The position numbers and the translations under genes were made by a program. A stretch of 64,000 bases of DNA from Actinoplanes solisilvae (lineage in GTDB: Bacteria > Actinomycetota > Actinomycetes > Mycobacteriales > Micromonosporaceae). The stretch covers positions 186,001 through 250,000 of the forward strand of contig NZ_RJAC01000011.1 of NCBI RefSeq assembly GCF_003999975.1. Direction: 5' to 3'. This document shows, piece by piece, positions 51,966 through 60,418 of the stretch. The stretch's first letter is position 1, and each line of letters starts with the position of its first letter. The notes under the pieces were generated by a model that saw nothing but the letters and a program-made list of their open reading frames with translations, ran no database searches and was not told the DNA's origin.

Positions 51966-52646
51966 ATGCCTCCTACTGTGGAGGATGTGACGAAGTTCGA
52001 TCAAGACGGCGGCAACGATGACCGCCGAGCAACGCCGCCCGCCGACCCGTGGCTGGAGACGGCTCCCACCTCACCCATCGGCCAAGACGGCTCCTACACG
52101 GTCGCGGACCTTCAAGGGCCGGTGTTCGAAGACCGCGCGCCCCGGCGACGCGATCGGCGCGGGTGGTGGGTCGCGGTGGCCGTTCTCGCTCTGCTGGGCT
52201 GCGTCGGCGGTCTTCTCCTGAAGCCGTTCGGCGACAACGACCCGCCCGGCCGGGCCGGACCCACACCGCAGCCGACCGATTCCAGCCCCGCGCCGGCCCC
52301 CGCGGTTGCGCCTGTCTCCGCCTCCGCGCGCGTTGCCGCCCGGCCGTCGGCCAGCGGTGAGCCGGCCGCCAACGAGGTGGTCTACCTGGTCTCCTCGACC
52401 AGCAAGGGCGACAAGGCCCGCGTCTCCTTCACCGATGAGGACCGCGACATCATCCGGAAGGGCGAAGTGTCGTTGCCGTGGCGGCACACCTTCATCCTGA
52501 CCGGGGACAAGCCACCGCTCGTCGTGATCTCCCAGCGCAAGAGCGGCGGCACCGGCGAGGTGACCTGCTCGATCAGTCTGGGCGGCAAGGTGCTGAGCAC
52601 CGCGGTGCAGAGAGGCCGGTACGCGTCGCCGCAGTGCGCGGGCTAG
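51966..52646 (+). CDS. MmpS-like single-span membrane protein
   Basis: A ~226-residue protein. The N-terminal ~60 cytoplasmic residues are acidic, there is one membrane helix (WWVAVAVLALLGCVGGLLL, about 66-84), a Pro/Ala/Ser linker, and a ~90-residue outer domain (VVYLVSSTSKGDKARVSFTDEDRDII, SLPWRHTFILTG, ending in SPQCAG) whose layout resembles mycobacterial MmpS accessory proteins. No MmpL is adjacent. Start uncertain: ATG 51966, GTG 51978 or GTG 51987 are in frame and ribosome sites are poor. Confidence 0.6.
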   Translation: MPPTVEDVTKFDQDGGNDDRRATPPADPWLETAPTSPIGQDGSYTVADLQGPVFEDRAPRRRDRRGWWVAVAVLALLGCVGGLLLKPFGDNDPPGRAGPTPQPTDSSPAPAPAVAPVSASARVAARPSASGEPAANEVVYLVSSTSKGDKARVSFTDEDRDIIRKGEVSLPWRHTFILTGDKPPLVVISQRKSGGTGEVTCSISLGGKVLSTAVQRGRYASPQCAG

Positions 52647-52672
52647 GTTGAGTCGAAGGTGCATCTGAGCCT

Positions 52673-52808
52673 GTACGCAATCTGCAACATGGCGGATTGA
52701 TGTGTGGCGGTCGGCCGTATGGCGTGCTCTACTGGCGGAGACAGTTTCCGGAGGCGGACAAGCGATCGGAAACGCCATGAGGCGCCCGGGTGCAGCCGGG
52801 CGCCTCAT
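52673..52808 (+). ncRNA. Duplicated non-coding module, copy 1
   Basis: A 61-base block (52673-52733) is 85% identical (52 of 61) to 52831-52891. It contains the dyad ATCTGC-N6-GCGGAT (52680-52697). After it come a stem GTTTCCG/CGGAAAC (52744-52750 with 52767-52773) and a 13-base perfect hairpin (arms 52777-52789 and 52796-52808) followed by ATTTTGTT, a strong intrinsic terminator. There is no credible ORF. The simplest reading is a short regulated transcript of about 70-80 bases from the end of the block to the terminator. Confidence 0.5.
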
Positions 52809-52830
52809 TTTGTTCGACGGCTTCGGGCTT

Positions 52831-52980
52831 GTACGCAATCTGCAACATGGCAGATAGGAGTATGGCGATCGGCCGTGTGTCGTGGTCTACTTCTCTCACG
52901 GATTCCGGCTCGACAGTGGATTCGTGTGGACAAGTGCAGAAAACAGTATTCGAGGCATCCGGGGGCAGCCGGGTGCCTCG
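52831..52980 (+). ncRNA. Duplicated non-coding module, copy 2
   Basis: The 61-base block at 52831-52891 repeats copy 1 at an offset of 158 bases, here with a perfect dyad ATCTGC-N6-GCAGAT (52838-52855). Sequence after TCTACT diverges for about 60 bases. Then comes a 12-base hairpin (52951-52962 with 52969-52980, one wobble pair) with a GGGCAG loop like the GTGCAG loop of copy 1, followed by T-rich sequence. The distance to the next gene (53148) makes a leader role less likely than an independent transcript. Confidence 0.5.
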
Positions 52981-53147
52981 TTCATGTTCGGGCGCTTTTC
53001 ACCTTGAGGCGCGCTACGCACAACTGCGGTGTCTCCAGCGTGGACGGATGTGACAACCGGCAAACTGCTTGGTGTCGGGTTACGGGCTGCACCCCCGCCG
53101 ACGTCCTTGATCGCTTGTCCGCGCCCCGCTGTCCGAAAGGCTTCCCC

Positions 53148-53351
53148 ATGCGTCATCCTCCGGAACTGCGAGCTCTATGGCTGGCCTGCATTCTGATCAC
53201 CGCGCTCATCGTGGGACTGGTCGCCGGTGTCCTTTCCTGGGCGGGTGGAATGAATGCGCCGACCGCCGTCCTCACCGGATCCGGTGCGTTTTCGGCCGGT
53301 GCCCTGCTGATGCTCAGCCTGGTGAAATTCGCGACCGCCGCCGCCGATTGA
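53148..53351 (+). CDS. Small two-helix membrane protein
   Basis: A 67-residue protein with two hydrophobic helices (ALWLACILITALIVGLVAGVL and GAFSAGALLMLSLVKFATA) joined by SWAGGMNAPTAVLTGS. GAAAGG precedes the ATG by about seven bases. Function unknown; similar small proteins are widespread in actinomycetes. It lies 3' of the duplicated non-coding module. The longer open frame upstream of 53148 runs through the hairpins and is not credible. Confidence 0.6.
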   Translation: MRHPPELRALWLACILITALIVGLVAGVLSWAGGMNAPTAVLTGSGAFSAGALLMLSLVKFATAAAD

Positions 53352-53373
53352 ACAGGCGGACGGCCCGCACGGA

Positions 53374-53406
53374 AAACGCGCCCCCCGTGATTCGAGGGGC
53401 GCGTTT
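53374..53406. terminator. Bidirectional terminator between convergent genes
   Basis: Perfect 11-base arms AAACGCGCCCC / GGGGCGCGTTT with an 11-base loop. A T-run follows on the + strand and, by symmetry, on the minus strand. It lies between the small membrane protein and the HAAS-type gene. Confidence 0.75.
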
Positions 53407-53420
53407 CGCCGTACGGGGAA

Positions 53421-54401
53421 TCAGTTGTAGTTGTAGGTGTTGCCGGTGCCCGGAACCTTGGCCGGCAGGCCCTTGCGGGACTGTTCCACCTTGCGGCCGA
53501 TGTCGAAGATGTCCCAGAAGGTGCTCAGGGCGACCCCGAGGATCGTGGCCAGCGAGACCCAGCGCTCCAGGTCGGCGTCGGCGTCGATGAAGCCGGTGAA
53601 CGCCGGGTTGAAGAAGTTGCCGCTCGCCAGCAGGTAGATCATGACGGCGGCGGTCACAAGGCCCAGCACCGCGTTCGAGACCGAGGCGGCCCGGGTCCAC
53701 TTGCCGAGGCGGTAGACCCACACGGCCCACACTGCCTTCAGCGCGACCAGCACGATCAGGGCCGGCCACCAGAAGGACCAGTTCGCCGGGTCGAGCAGCG
53801 GCTCGTCGGTGAACGTGAACTGCTGCAGCACCAGCGCGGCGGTCAGCAGCACGGGCCAGACCAGGTTGGCCCCGAGTTCCATGCGGCTGAGGACGCTCTT
53901 CTCGTACTTCGGCAGGTCGGCGAGGGTCCACGTCTTCTTCAGGTCGGTCTGGCCGAGCCCGGTGCGTTCGAGGACGGCGAAGGTGCCCGTCGTCCAGAAG
54001 GCCAGGTGAGCGGCGACCGTGATGGTCGCGGTGATCGCCGCGCCGAGAACGTTGCCGAAGGTGGCGTCGTCCTCGAAGAGCCGGACGGCCGCCACGACGA
54101 TGACGACGATCGGCAGCACCGTGGTGAACAGCATCGTCATCACGCGGCGCCACACCCCGTAGAGCTCGGGGCCGATCAGGAAGTTGGGCCGGTTCGCATA
54201 GCTGTCGGCGAGCTTGTCGGGGTCGCCCAGCTCGAGCAGCGTCTGCTCGATCGCGGCCTCGCGGGACTCGCCCGCCTCGACCCGGGCGTCGACCGCGTCG
54301 TCGATGGAGGCGCGCAGCTCGCGGTCGATGTCGGTGCGCTGCTGCTCGGGCACGCGGCGCAGGGCGGTGAACACGTAGCGGTCGACGAGGCCGGCGGTCA
54401 T
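53421..54401 (-). CDS. HAAS/permease-prefix domain membrane protein
   Basis: A 326-residue membrane protein. The N-terminal ~75 residues (VDRYVFTALRRVPEQQRTDIDRELRASIDDAVDARVEAG to ELGDPDKLADSYANRP) form the HAAS-type domain that goes with PadR regulators. Six to seven hydrophobic helices follow. ATG 54401 overlaps the PadR stop, so the two are coupled. The role is presumably sensing or export linked to PadR; not established. Confidence 0.78.
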   Translation of the reverse strand: MTAGLVDRYVFTALRRVPEQQRTDIDRELRASIDDAVDARVEAGESREAAIEQTLLELGDPDKLADSYANRPNFLIGPELYGVWRRVMTMLFTTVLPIVVIVVAAVRLFEDDATFGNVLGAAITATITVAAHLAFWTTGTFAVLERTGLGQTDLKKTWTLADLPKYEKSVLSRMELGANLVWPVLLTAALVLQQFTFTDEPLLDPANWSFWWPALIVLVALKAVWAVWVYRLGKWTRAASVSNAVLGLVTAAVMIYLLASGNFFNPAFTGFIDADADLERWVSLATILGVALSTFWDIFDIGRKVEQSRKGLPAKVPGTGNTYNYN

Positions 54402-54754
54402 TTCTCGCTCCCAGGGGTCGTGGTGGTGACGGAAAGGTCGCCGATCGCCTCGTCGAGACGGGCCCACTCGGTGCGCAGGGCGGCGGCGACCGCGTCGCCC
54501 TGCTCGGTGGTGGTGTAGAACTTTCGCGGCCGGGCCTCGTCGGTGTTCCACGAGCTGGTGAGCAGGCCCTGAGCTTCGAGCCTGCGCAGCAGCGGGTAGA
54601 GCGTGTTGGCCTCGACCTCGAAACCGGCCTCGCTCAGCGTTTCGAGCAAGGAGTAGCCGTAACCGGGTGTGCGCAGAACGGTGAGGCTCGCGACGACCAC
54701 CGTGCCGCGCCGCAGCTCCTGTAGGTGGCTGGCTAGCGTTGCATCCGTTGTCAT
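54398..54754 (-). CDS. PadR-family regulator
   Basis: A 118-residue winged-helix regulator: ELRRGTVVVASLTVLRTPGYGYSLLETLSEAGFEVEANTLYPLLRRLEAQGLLTSSW, then a short C-terminal dimerisation helix. The GTG at 54778 lies inside the operator-like dyad, so ATG 54754 is preferred. It is co-transcribed with the HAAS protein and likely represses itself. Confidence 0.88.
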   Translation of the reverse strand: MTTDATLASHLQELRRGTVVVASLTVLRTPGYGYSLLETLSEAGFEVEANTLYPLLRRLEAQGLLTSSWNTDEARPRKFYTTTEQGDAVAAALRTEWARLDEAIGDLSVTTTTPGSEK

Positions 54755-54764
54755 GAGTAACACC

Positions 54765-54785
54765 ATACTGTGTCTCACACACTAT
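54765..54785. promoter_or_regulatory. PadR operator-like dyad ATACTGTGT-CTC-ACACACTAT
   Basis: Nine-base arms with one mismatch around three bases, 11 bases before the PadR ATG. It closely follows the ATAC-TGT...ACA-GTAT pattern known for PadR-type regulators, and overlaps where the -10/start region must be. Confidence 0.65.
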
Positions 54786-54827
54786 GGCAATGTCTTACAC
54801 CAAAGTGCCCGTCGCATCATTGTTCGC

Positions 54828-56762
54828 TCAGAGGCGGAGGTGGCGTTCCACGCGCAGGAGGTACTCGCGTCGGTCGAGCGGGTTGTTGTCCCAGCGGGGG
54901 CGGATCGGGTAGGGCCTCGAGACCGGGCGGTAGCTGTCGAACGAGGTCTCCAGGGCGCCCTCGCCGCGGGTCAGGCCGGGCACGGCCAGCTCGACCTCGC
55001 GCAGGCGGGAGGCGGGAAGGCGGCCCTCGACGACGAAGGCCGGGCCCTCGACCGAGGGGGACTCGACGTAGCGGCCCAGCACACCGAGCACGGCGCCGAG
55101 CGTGTCGGCCGGGCCGTCGAGACGAAACCGCAGGACCGGCTCGCAGACGACCGTGCCCGCCCGGGTCAGCGCTTGCATCAGCACGAGCGGCAACAGCTTG
55201 CGGAAATCGCCGGCGCCGGTCTCGGGGGAGACGTAACCAGCGCGCGTCACCCGCACCCGAAGGTCGCTCACCTGCCAGCCGTAAAGACCCTGAGACGCCG
55301 TACGCCGAATTGTCTCGGCCAGGGCGGCGCGGAAGAACTCCTCCGTCTTGAAGAGGTGGATCGGCACCTGATCGATCGGCAGTTCGAGGTCGACGGTGAG
55401 ACCCGCGCCGTGGGACGGCTCGACGACAAGTTCCAGGGTGGCCAGGAAAGGGTTGCCGTTCTCGCCGAGGAGTTCCAGCGCGGTTCCGGTGCCGGTGGGG
55501 CGCTCGATGTGAATGGTGGTCGTCTCGCGGAAGCCGACCTCGACCCCGTAGTCCTCGGCGAGGGTGGTCTCGAGGACCTCCTTCTGCACCTCGCCGTAGA
55601 GGGTGACGGCGAGCTCATCGTCGTGCCGCAGGCCGATGAGCGGGTCCTGCTCGGCCAGTTCGGTGAGGGCCGCGTGCAGCCGGCGCGCCTGGCCGGGATC
55701 ACGCGGGACGACTACCGTCTCGAGGGTCGGCGGGGCGAACAGACCGTCCGTGGCCTGGGATCGGACGGTGCCGATCGGGTCGCCGACCTGGATCTCGCGC
55801 AGTCCGTGGACCTTCGCGATCTCACCGGCTGCGACCTCCGGTCGTCGACGGCTGTCAGTTCCCTCGATTGTCGTGACAACGCCGACGAGAGAGGGGCCGA
55901 AGGGCACGTGATCGCGGACGTGCAGCGTGCCGCTCAGCATCCGCACGTAGGCCACCCTTGAACCGGCCCGATCGCGTTCGACCTTGAACACGAGCCCGCC
56001 GAGCGGCCCCGCGGGATCGCCGGAGGCGGCCGGAAGCAGGCCGGCCACGCCGTCGAGCAGCGCGTCGACGCCCGCTCCGGTCGCCGCCGAGCCGAAGAAG
56101 ACGGGATGCACCCCACCGCCGCGGACGCCTTCGCGCAGGGTCGCGCGCGTGGTCTCGTACGGGATGCTCGTCTCGTCTCTGACCCACTGCTCGAGCAGGA
56201 TCGGATCGCCCGAGAGGTCGACGATCCGCGCGGTGAACGAGGCGTCGCTGATCGGGTGGACCGACGCTGTTCGCGTCCCCAAGCCGTCGACCCGGCTCAT
56301 CGGCACGATGTCGGGTGTCAGCCTCGCGGTGATCTCGGCCAGCAGGTCGTCGAAGCGTGCCCCCGACCGGTCGACCTTGTTCACGAAGATCAGCGTGGGC
56401 ACACGCAGTCGCCGCAGGGTGCGCATCAGCACCCGGGTCTGTGCCTGCACGCCCTCCACGGCCGAGAGGACCAGAACGGCGCCGTCGAGTACGCGGAGGG
56501 CCCGCTCGACCTCGGCGATGAAGTCCGGATGGCCGGGGGTGTCGATCAGGTTCACGACACGGTCGGCCACCGGGAACGACGCGACCGCGGTCTTGATGGT
56601 GATGCCGCGCCGCCGCTCGAGATCGAGCGAATCGGTGCGGGTGGTGCCGGCGTCCACACTGCCGACGGCGTCGATGACGCCCCCGGCGTAGAGGAGGCGC
56701 TCGGTCAGGCTGGTCTTACCGGCGTCGACATGGGCGACGATCCCGAGATTGAGAAAGGGCAC
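54828..56762 (-). CDS. Ribosomal-protection GTPase, Otr(A)/Tet(M)-like
   Basis: A 644-residue EF-G-like GTPase of the tetracycline ribosomal-protection family. G1 AHVDAGKTSLTERLL, G2 region RGITIKT, G3 DTPGHPDF, G4 NKVD are intact. Domains II-V follow, with the domain IV tip region and the C-terminal ending DNNPLDRREYLLRVERHLRL. It would release tetracycline-like drugs from the ribosome; resistance is family inference. Start GTG 56762 with AAGGA five bases upstream. A 33-codon ORF with a stronger ribosome site overlaps the start. Confidence 0.88.
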   Translation of the reverse strand: MPFLNLGIVAHVDAGKTSLTERLLYAGGVIDAVGSVDAGTTRTDSLDLERRRGITIKTAVASFPVADRVVNLIDTPGHPDFIAEVERALRVLDGAVLVLSAVEGVQAQTRVLMRTLRRLRVPTLIFVNKVDRSGARFDDLLAEITARLTPDIVPMSRVDGLGTRTASVHPISDASFTARIVDLSGDPILLEQWVRDETSIPYETTRATLREGVRGGGVHPVFFGSAATGAGVDALLDGVAGLLPAASGDPAGPLGGLVFKVERDRAGSRVAYVRMLSGTLHVRDHVPFGPSLVGVVTTIEGTDSRRRPEVAAGEIAKVHGLREIQVGDPIGTVRSQATDGLFAPPTLETVVVPRDPGQARRLHAALTELAEQDPLIGLRHDDELAVTLYGEVQKEVLETTLAEDYGVEVGFRETTTIHIERPTGTGTALELLGENGNPFLATLELVVEPSHGAGLTVDLELPIDQVPIHLFKTEEFFRAALAETIRRTASQGLYGWQVSDLRVRVTRAGYVSPETGAGDFRKLLPLVLMQALTRAGTVVCEPVLRFRLDGPADTLGAVLGVLGRYVESPSVEGPAFVVEGRLPASRLREVELAVPGLTRGEGALETSFDSYRPVSRPYPIRPRWDNNPLDRREYLLRVERHLRL

Positions 56763-56817
56763 GCGGATCCTTCGAGGAGACGGCTTCCATCGGGCGGGGG
56801 CGGAAACCGTTTCGCAT
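56716..56817 (-). CDS. Upstream ORF (33 codons) overlapping the ribosomal-protection gene start
   Basis: ATG 56817 follows AGGAGG at five bases, a better site than that of the GTPase gene. It reads RNGFRPRPMEAVSSKDPRAL then Gln/Arg-rich sequence to a TAA 46 bases inside the GTPase gene, in another frame. Ribosome-targeting resistance genes are often controlled by such leader ORFs. Expression is not shown. Codons 2-5 coincide with the TetR operator-like sequence. Confidence 0.45.
   Translation of the reverse strand: MRNGFRPRPMEAVSSKDPRALSQSRDRRPCRRR
56804..56815 (-). promoter_or_regulatory. Copy of the TetR operator core CGAAACGGTTTC
   Basis: Twelve bases identical to the putative TetR operator at 45893-45904, with the thirteenth different (C for G). 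Located 42-53 bases before the GTG of the ribosomal-protection gene, inside its short upstream ORF. May be a true site or chance. Confidence 0.35.
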
Positions 56818-56880
56818 GGGGACCTCCTCGAATCACGCGGAAACGCACCGTATCGCGGCCCCGCGCGGACCGCCGCTCAT

Positions 56881-58305
56881 TTACGCGACCGGCGCCGGCT
56901 GCTTGTACGCCTCGTCCGCCGATCGGGGGATCAGCGCCGCCAGCCCCACCATCACCACCGCGACCAGCACCAACCCGATGAAGATGCGGTGGACGGCCGT
57001 GGTCAGCAGCCCGGGGTCGACCTGGTCGCCGCCGATGATGGCGTTGGCGATCGCGCCGAACACGGCCGCCCCGAGCGCGCTGCCCAGCGACCGCAGGAAG
57101 ATGTTGTTCGCCGTGACCACGCCCCGCTCCGACCAGCCCACGCTCGACTGGGCCGCGATCAGCGTCGGCGCCGCGGTCAGCCCCATGCCCAGCCCGATGA
57201 CCAGGCAGTAGGCGCCGACCGCCCACACCGACGACCCCTCGCCGAGCAGCAGCAACAGCGCCGAGCCGCCCAGCGCCAGCGAGGTGCCGATGAGCGCGCA
57301 CATCCGGAACCCGACCCGCAGGTAGACCTTGCCCGCCTGCGACGCCGAGATCGGCCATCCGAGCGTGAGCGCCGCCAGCGCGAACCCGGCGACCAGGGGC
57401 CCGTACCCGAGAACCTCCTGCATATAGACCGGCACGTACGAACTGAGGCCGAGCAGGATCGCGCCGACCCCCACGGCGAGCGCGCCGCTGCTGACCAGCA
57501 GTCGCCGCTGGAACACCCACAACGGGAGGACGGGGGCGGGGACCCTTCGCTCGACGAACGGGAAGACGATCAGCAGGGTGAGACCGCCGCCGAGCACGAG
57601 CAGGCTGGTCGCCGACGTCCACGCCCAGGCCTGCCCGCCCTCGAGCACGCCCAGGATCACGAGCGTCAGACCGACGGTCAGCAGCGCCGCGCCGCGGTAG
57701 TCGATGACCGGGTGGCCACGGTCGGCCCGCTCGTGGAACTTCGTGAAGATCATGGCGCCGGCCAGCAGGCACAGCGGGATGTTGACCAGGAAGATCCAGC
57801 GCCAGTCGACGTACTCGCTGAACACCCCGCCGAGCGTGGGCCCGACCACCGACGAGATGCCCCAGACACTCGCCACGTAGCCCTGCACCTTGGCCCGCTC
57901 GCGCACCGAGTAGATGTCGCCGATGATCGTGATGGTGGTCGGCGCGATCGCCCCGGCGCCCAGGCCCTGCACGACCCGGAAGATGATCAGCGGCACGATG
58001 CTCCAGGCGATCCCGCACAGGATCGAGCCGAGCAGGAACAGCCCGATGCCCCACAGGATCACCGGCTTGCGGCCGAAGAGGTCGTTGAGCTTGCCGTAGA
58101 TCGGCACCGAGACCGCCTGCGCGAGCAGGTAGACCGAGAAGAGCCAGGGGAACTCGGTGAAGCCGCCGATGTCCTGGACGATCGAGGGGACCGCGGTCGC
58201 GATGATCGTGGAGTCGATCGCGATCAGGGCGGTGGACAGCATCACGGCGGCCAGGACGGGCCCGCGCTCGGACCGCAGTCCGACATTGTTCTCCTGCACC
58301 GTCAT
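56881..58305 (-). CDS. MFS drug exporter, DHA2 family
   Basis: A 474-residue exporter with about 14 helices. SEQ features: LIAIDSTIIATAVPSIVQDIGG in helix 1, KLNDLFGRKPVILWG (motif A) and VQGLGAGAIAPTTITIIGDIY. It lies 118 bases upstream of the ribosomal-protection gene on the same strand, so exporter and target protection may serve the same drug. ATG 58305. Confidence 0.9.
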   Translation of the reverse strand: MTVQENNVGLRSERGPVLAAVMLSTALIAIDSTIIATAVPSIVQDIGGFTEFPWLFSVYLLAQAVSVPIYGKLNDLFGRKPVILWGIGLFLLGSILCGIAWSIVPLIIFRVVQGLGAGAIAPTTITIIGDIYSVRERAKVQGYVASVWGISSVVGPTLGGVFSEYVDWRWIFLVNIPLCLLAGAMIFTKFHERADRGHPVIDYRGAALLTVGLTLVILGVLEGGQAWAWTSATSLLVLGGGLTLLIVFPFVERRVPAPVLPLWVFQRRLLVSSGALAVGVGAILLGLSSYVPVYMQEVLGYGPLVAGFALAALTLGWPISASQAGKVYLRVGFRMCALIGTSLALGGSALLLLLGEGSSVWAVGAYCLVIGLGMGLTAAPTLIAAQSSVGWSERGVVTANNIFLRSLGSALGAAVFGAIANAIIGGDQVDPGLLTTAVHRIFIGLVLVAVVMVGLAALIPRSADEAYKQPAPVA

Positions 58306-58432
58306 GACCTACCCTCCCGGCCCGGACCCAGGCGCGGCGGGGCGGGTGAGAAGAGTTCGAGATCACCCCGTTGCGGGGAATGATCTGCCGAACCGGCTCG
58401 GTCCGCAACACGGCCGTCCTAGCCTGGCAGCC

Positions 58433-60418
58433 GTGGCGTGTGTGGTGGTGGCCGAGGACAACCTTGATCATCAGCGGGTGATCGCGGAGGTGGTCCGCCG
58501 GCTGGGACACGAGGTCGTGGTGGCCGGCGACGGGCGGGAGGCGCTCGAGCGGGTCATCGACCGCCGTCCCGACCTGCTCATCGCCGACATCGACATGCCC
58601 CACCTCGACGGGCTGGAGCTGTGCCGGGCGGTGCGGGCCGACCCGCGCCTGGCCGTCACCCCGGTCGTGCTGATCACCGCCTACCTGCTGCCCGGCGACC
58701 CGCGGCTGGCCGCGACGGGCGCGATCGCCGTGATCGGCAAGCCGTTCGGCGTGCCCGAGCTGACCGAGGCGCTGCGAACGCACCTCGACGCGGTCCCGCC
58801 CCGGCCGGCCCGGACGGCGACGGCGCCCAGCGACCCGGCCTTCCTGGAAGCGCTGCTCGACTGCCTCGACGCCGGGGTCGCCGCCTGTGACCGGGACGGG
58901 CGGGTGGTGCTGGTGAACCGGGCAATGCGCGAGTTCACCACCGACGGGGTGGCCGACGTGCCCGAAACTGACGCCACGCATCGCTTCGCCGTCCTGCACG
59001 ACGACGGCACACCGCTGCGGACACACGAGCTGGCCCTCTCCCGCGCGCTCGCCGGCGAGGAGGTGCGGCAGGCGGAGCTGCTGGCCCACGACGACGACGG
59101 ACGTCCCCGGTGGTTCGCGGTGAACGCCACCCCGGTGCGCGACCCGGACGGCAAGGTGACCGGCGCGGTCGCCGCCATGCACGACGTGACCACGCAGCAC
59201 CGCACCCGGCAGTACCAGGACTGCGAGAACCAGGTGCTCAAGGTCCTGGCCGACTTCCCGCACGCCATCGACGCCGCCGACCGCATCCTGGCCGCCATCG
59301 GCAACACGATGCACTGGCCGTACCTGCGGTTGTGGCTGGTCGACGACGTGACGAACCTGCTGCGTCCCGCGGGCATCTACACCGCGCGGGGCGAGCGGCC
59401 GCTGCCGGTGCCGGTCAGCTTCGCCCCCGGCGTCGGCCTGGCCGGGCGGTGCTGGGAACAGGCCGAGATGATCTGGGTGCCCGACGTGCACGGCGCCGAT
59501 TCACCGGTGCTGCCCAGCATGATCGTCGGCAGCGACTTCCGGGCGGCCGGCGCCGTGCCCGTGCAGGGCGGCGAACGCGTAACCGGCGTGCTCACCTTCT
59601 TCATATACGACCGTCAGGAGCCCGACCCCGCCCTGGGTGTGCTGCTGACCGGCCTGGCCGCGCTGATCGGCACCTTCCTCGAACAGCGCCGCGCCGAGGT
59701 CCTCGCGTTGCACCTGGCCGCGGCCACCGACGAGTACATCGCGCTGGTCGGCCACGAACTGCGCACCCCGCTCACGTCGATCGGCGCCTACGTCGACCTG
59801 ATCGCCGAATCGTCGGACGACATCTCGGTCGGGGAGGTGCGTGAACTGCTGGAGGTGGTGCAGCGCAACAACGTGCGCCTGCGCGACCTGGTCGAGAAGC
59901 TGCTCGACCTGGCCGCTCTGGAATCCGGGCACGCCCGCCTCACGGTGGCCCCCGTCGACCTGGCCGAGGTCGTGACCGCCGCCCTCGAAAGCCATGCCTC
60001 GACCGCGGCCGCCCGCAACATCACGGTGGACGCCGTCCTGCCCGCCAGCCTGGTCGTGCCGGGCGACGCCGACCGTCTGCGTCAGGTCGCGGACGCGCTG
60101 CTCGGCAACGCGGTGAAGTTCAGCCGGCCCGACTCGCGCGTGACGGTCTCCCTCTCGGACGAGCACGGCGAGGCCGCGGTCCTGACCGTCGCCGACCAGG
60201 GTTTGGGCGTGGCCGCCTCGGAGCAGGCCCGACTGTTCCGCCGCCTTTATCGCGGTGGGAACGCGCGCCACACCGGCATTCCCGGCGCCGGCCTGGGCCT
60301 GGCCCTGTGCCGGGTCGTGGTGGAACGGCACCGGGGCTCGATCACGCTGGCGTCGCAGGAACAGGCGGGCACGACCGTGACGGTCCGGCTGCCCCGGCAC
60401 GATCAGTCGAAGTCGTAG
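58433..60418 (+). CDS. Hybrid REC-PAS-GAF sensor histidine kinase
   Basis: A 661-residue soluble signalling protein. Order: receiver domain (about 1-115; Asp52 acceptor, acidic Glu8/Asp9, Lys103), PAS (about 140-255, LDAGVAACDRDGRVVLVNRAM), GAF (about 280-420), HisKA (about 430-500, phospho-His441 in ALVGHELRTPL) and HATPase with GNAVKF, DQGLGV and GAGLGLALCR. No membrane helix. GTG 58433 starts directly at the receiver fold; longer frames to 58157 run into the divergent MFS promoter. It is divergent from the exporter. The ligand is unknown. Confidence 0.88.
   Translation: MACVVVAEDNLDHQRVIAEVVRRLGHEVVVAGDGREALERVIDRRPDLLIADIDMPHLDGLELCRAVRADPRLAVTPVVLITAYLLPGDPRLAATGAIAVIGKPFGVPELTEALRTHLDAVPPRPARTATAPSDPAFLEALLDCLDAGVAACDRDGRVVLVNRAMREFTTDGVADVPETDATHRFAVLHDDGTPLRTHELALSRALAGEEVRQAELLAHDDDGRPRWFAVNATPVRDPDGKVTGAVAAMHDVTTQHRTRQYQDCENQVLKVLADFPHAIDAADRILAAIGNTMHWPYLRLWLVDDVTNLLRPAGIYTARGERPLPVPVSFAPGVGLAGRCWEQAEMIWVPDVHGADSPVLPSMIVGSDFRAAGAVPVQGGERVTGVLTFFIYDRQEPDPALGVLLTGLAALIGTFLEQRRAEVLALHLAAATDEYIALVGHELRTPLTSIGAYVDLIAESSDDISVGEVRELLEVVQRNNVRLRDLVEKLLDLAALESGHARLTVAPVDLAEVVTAALESHASTAAARNITVDAVLPASLVVPGDADRLRQVADALLGNAVKFSRPDSRVTVSLSDEHGEAAVLTVADQGLGVAASEQARLFRRLYRGGNARHTGIPGAGLGLALCRVVVERHRGSITLASQEQAGTTVTVRLPRHDQSKS

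Noticed and set aside
52704..53147. Extended coding frame upstream of the small membrane protein
   Set aside because: It runs through both hairpins and the duplicated block, with no protein-like composition before ATG 53148.
56705..59491. 928-codon minus-strand frame across the second MFS gene and the kinase
   Set aside because: Out-of-frame shadow; the MFS gene in another frame has clear membrane helices and motifs.
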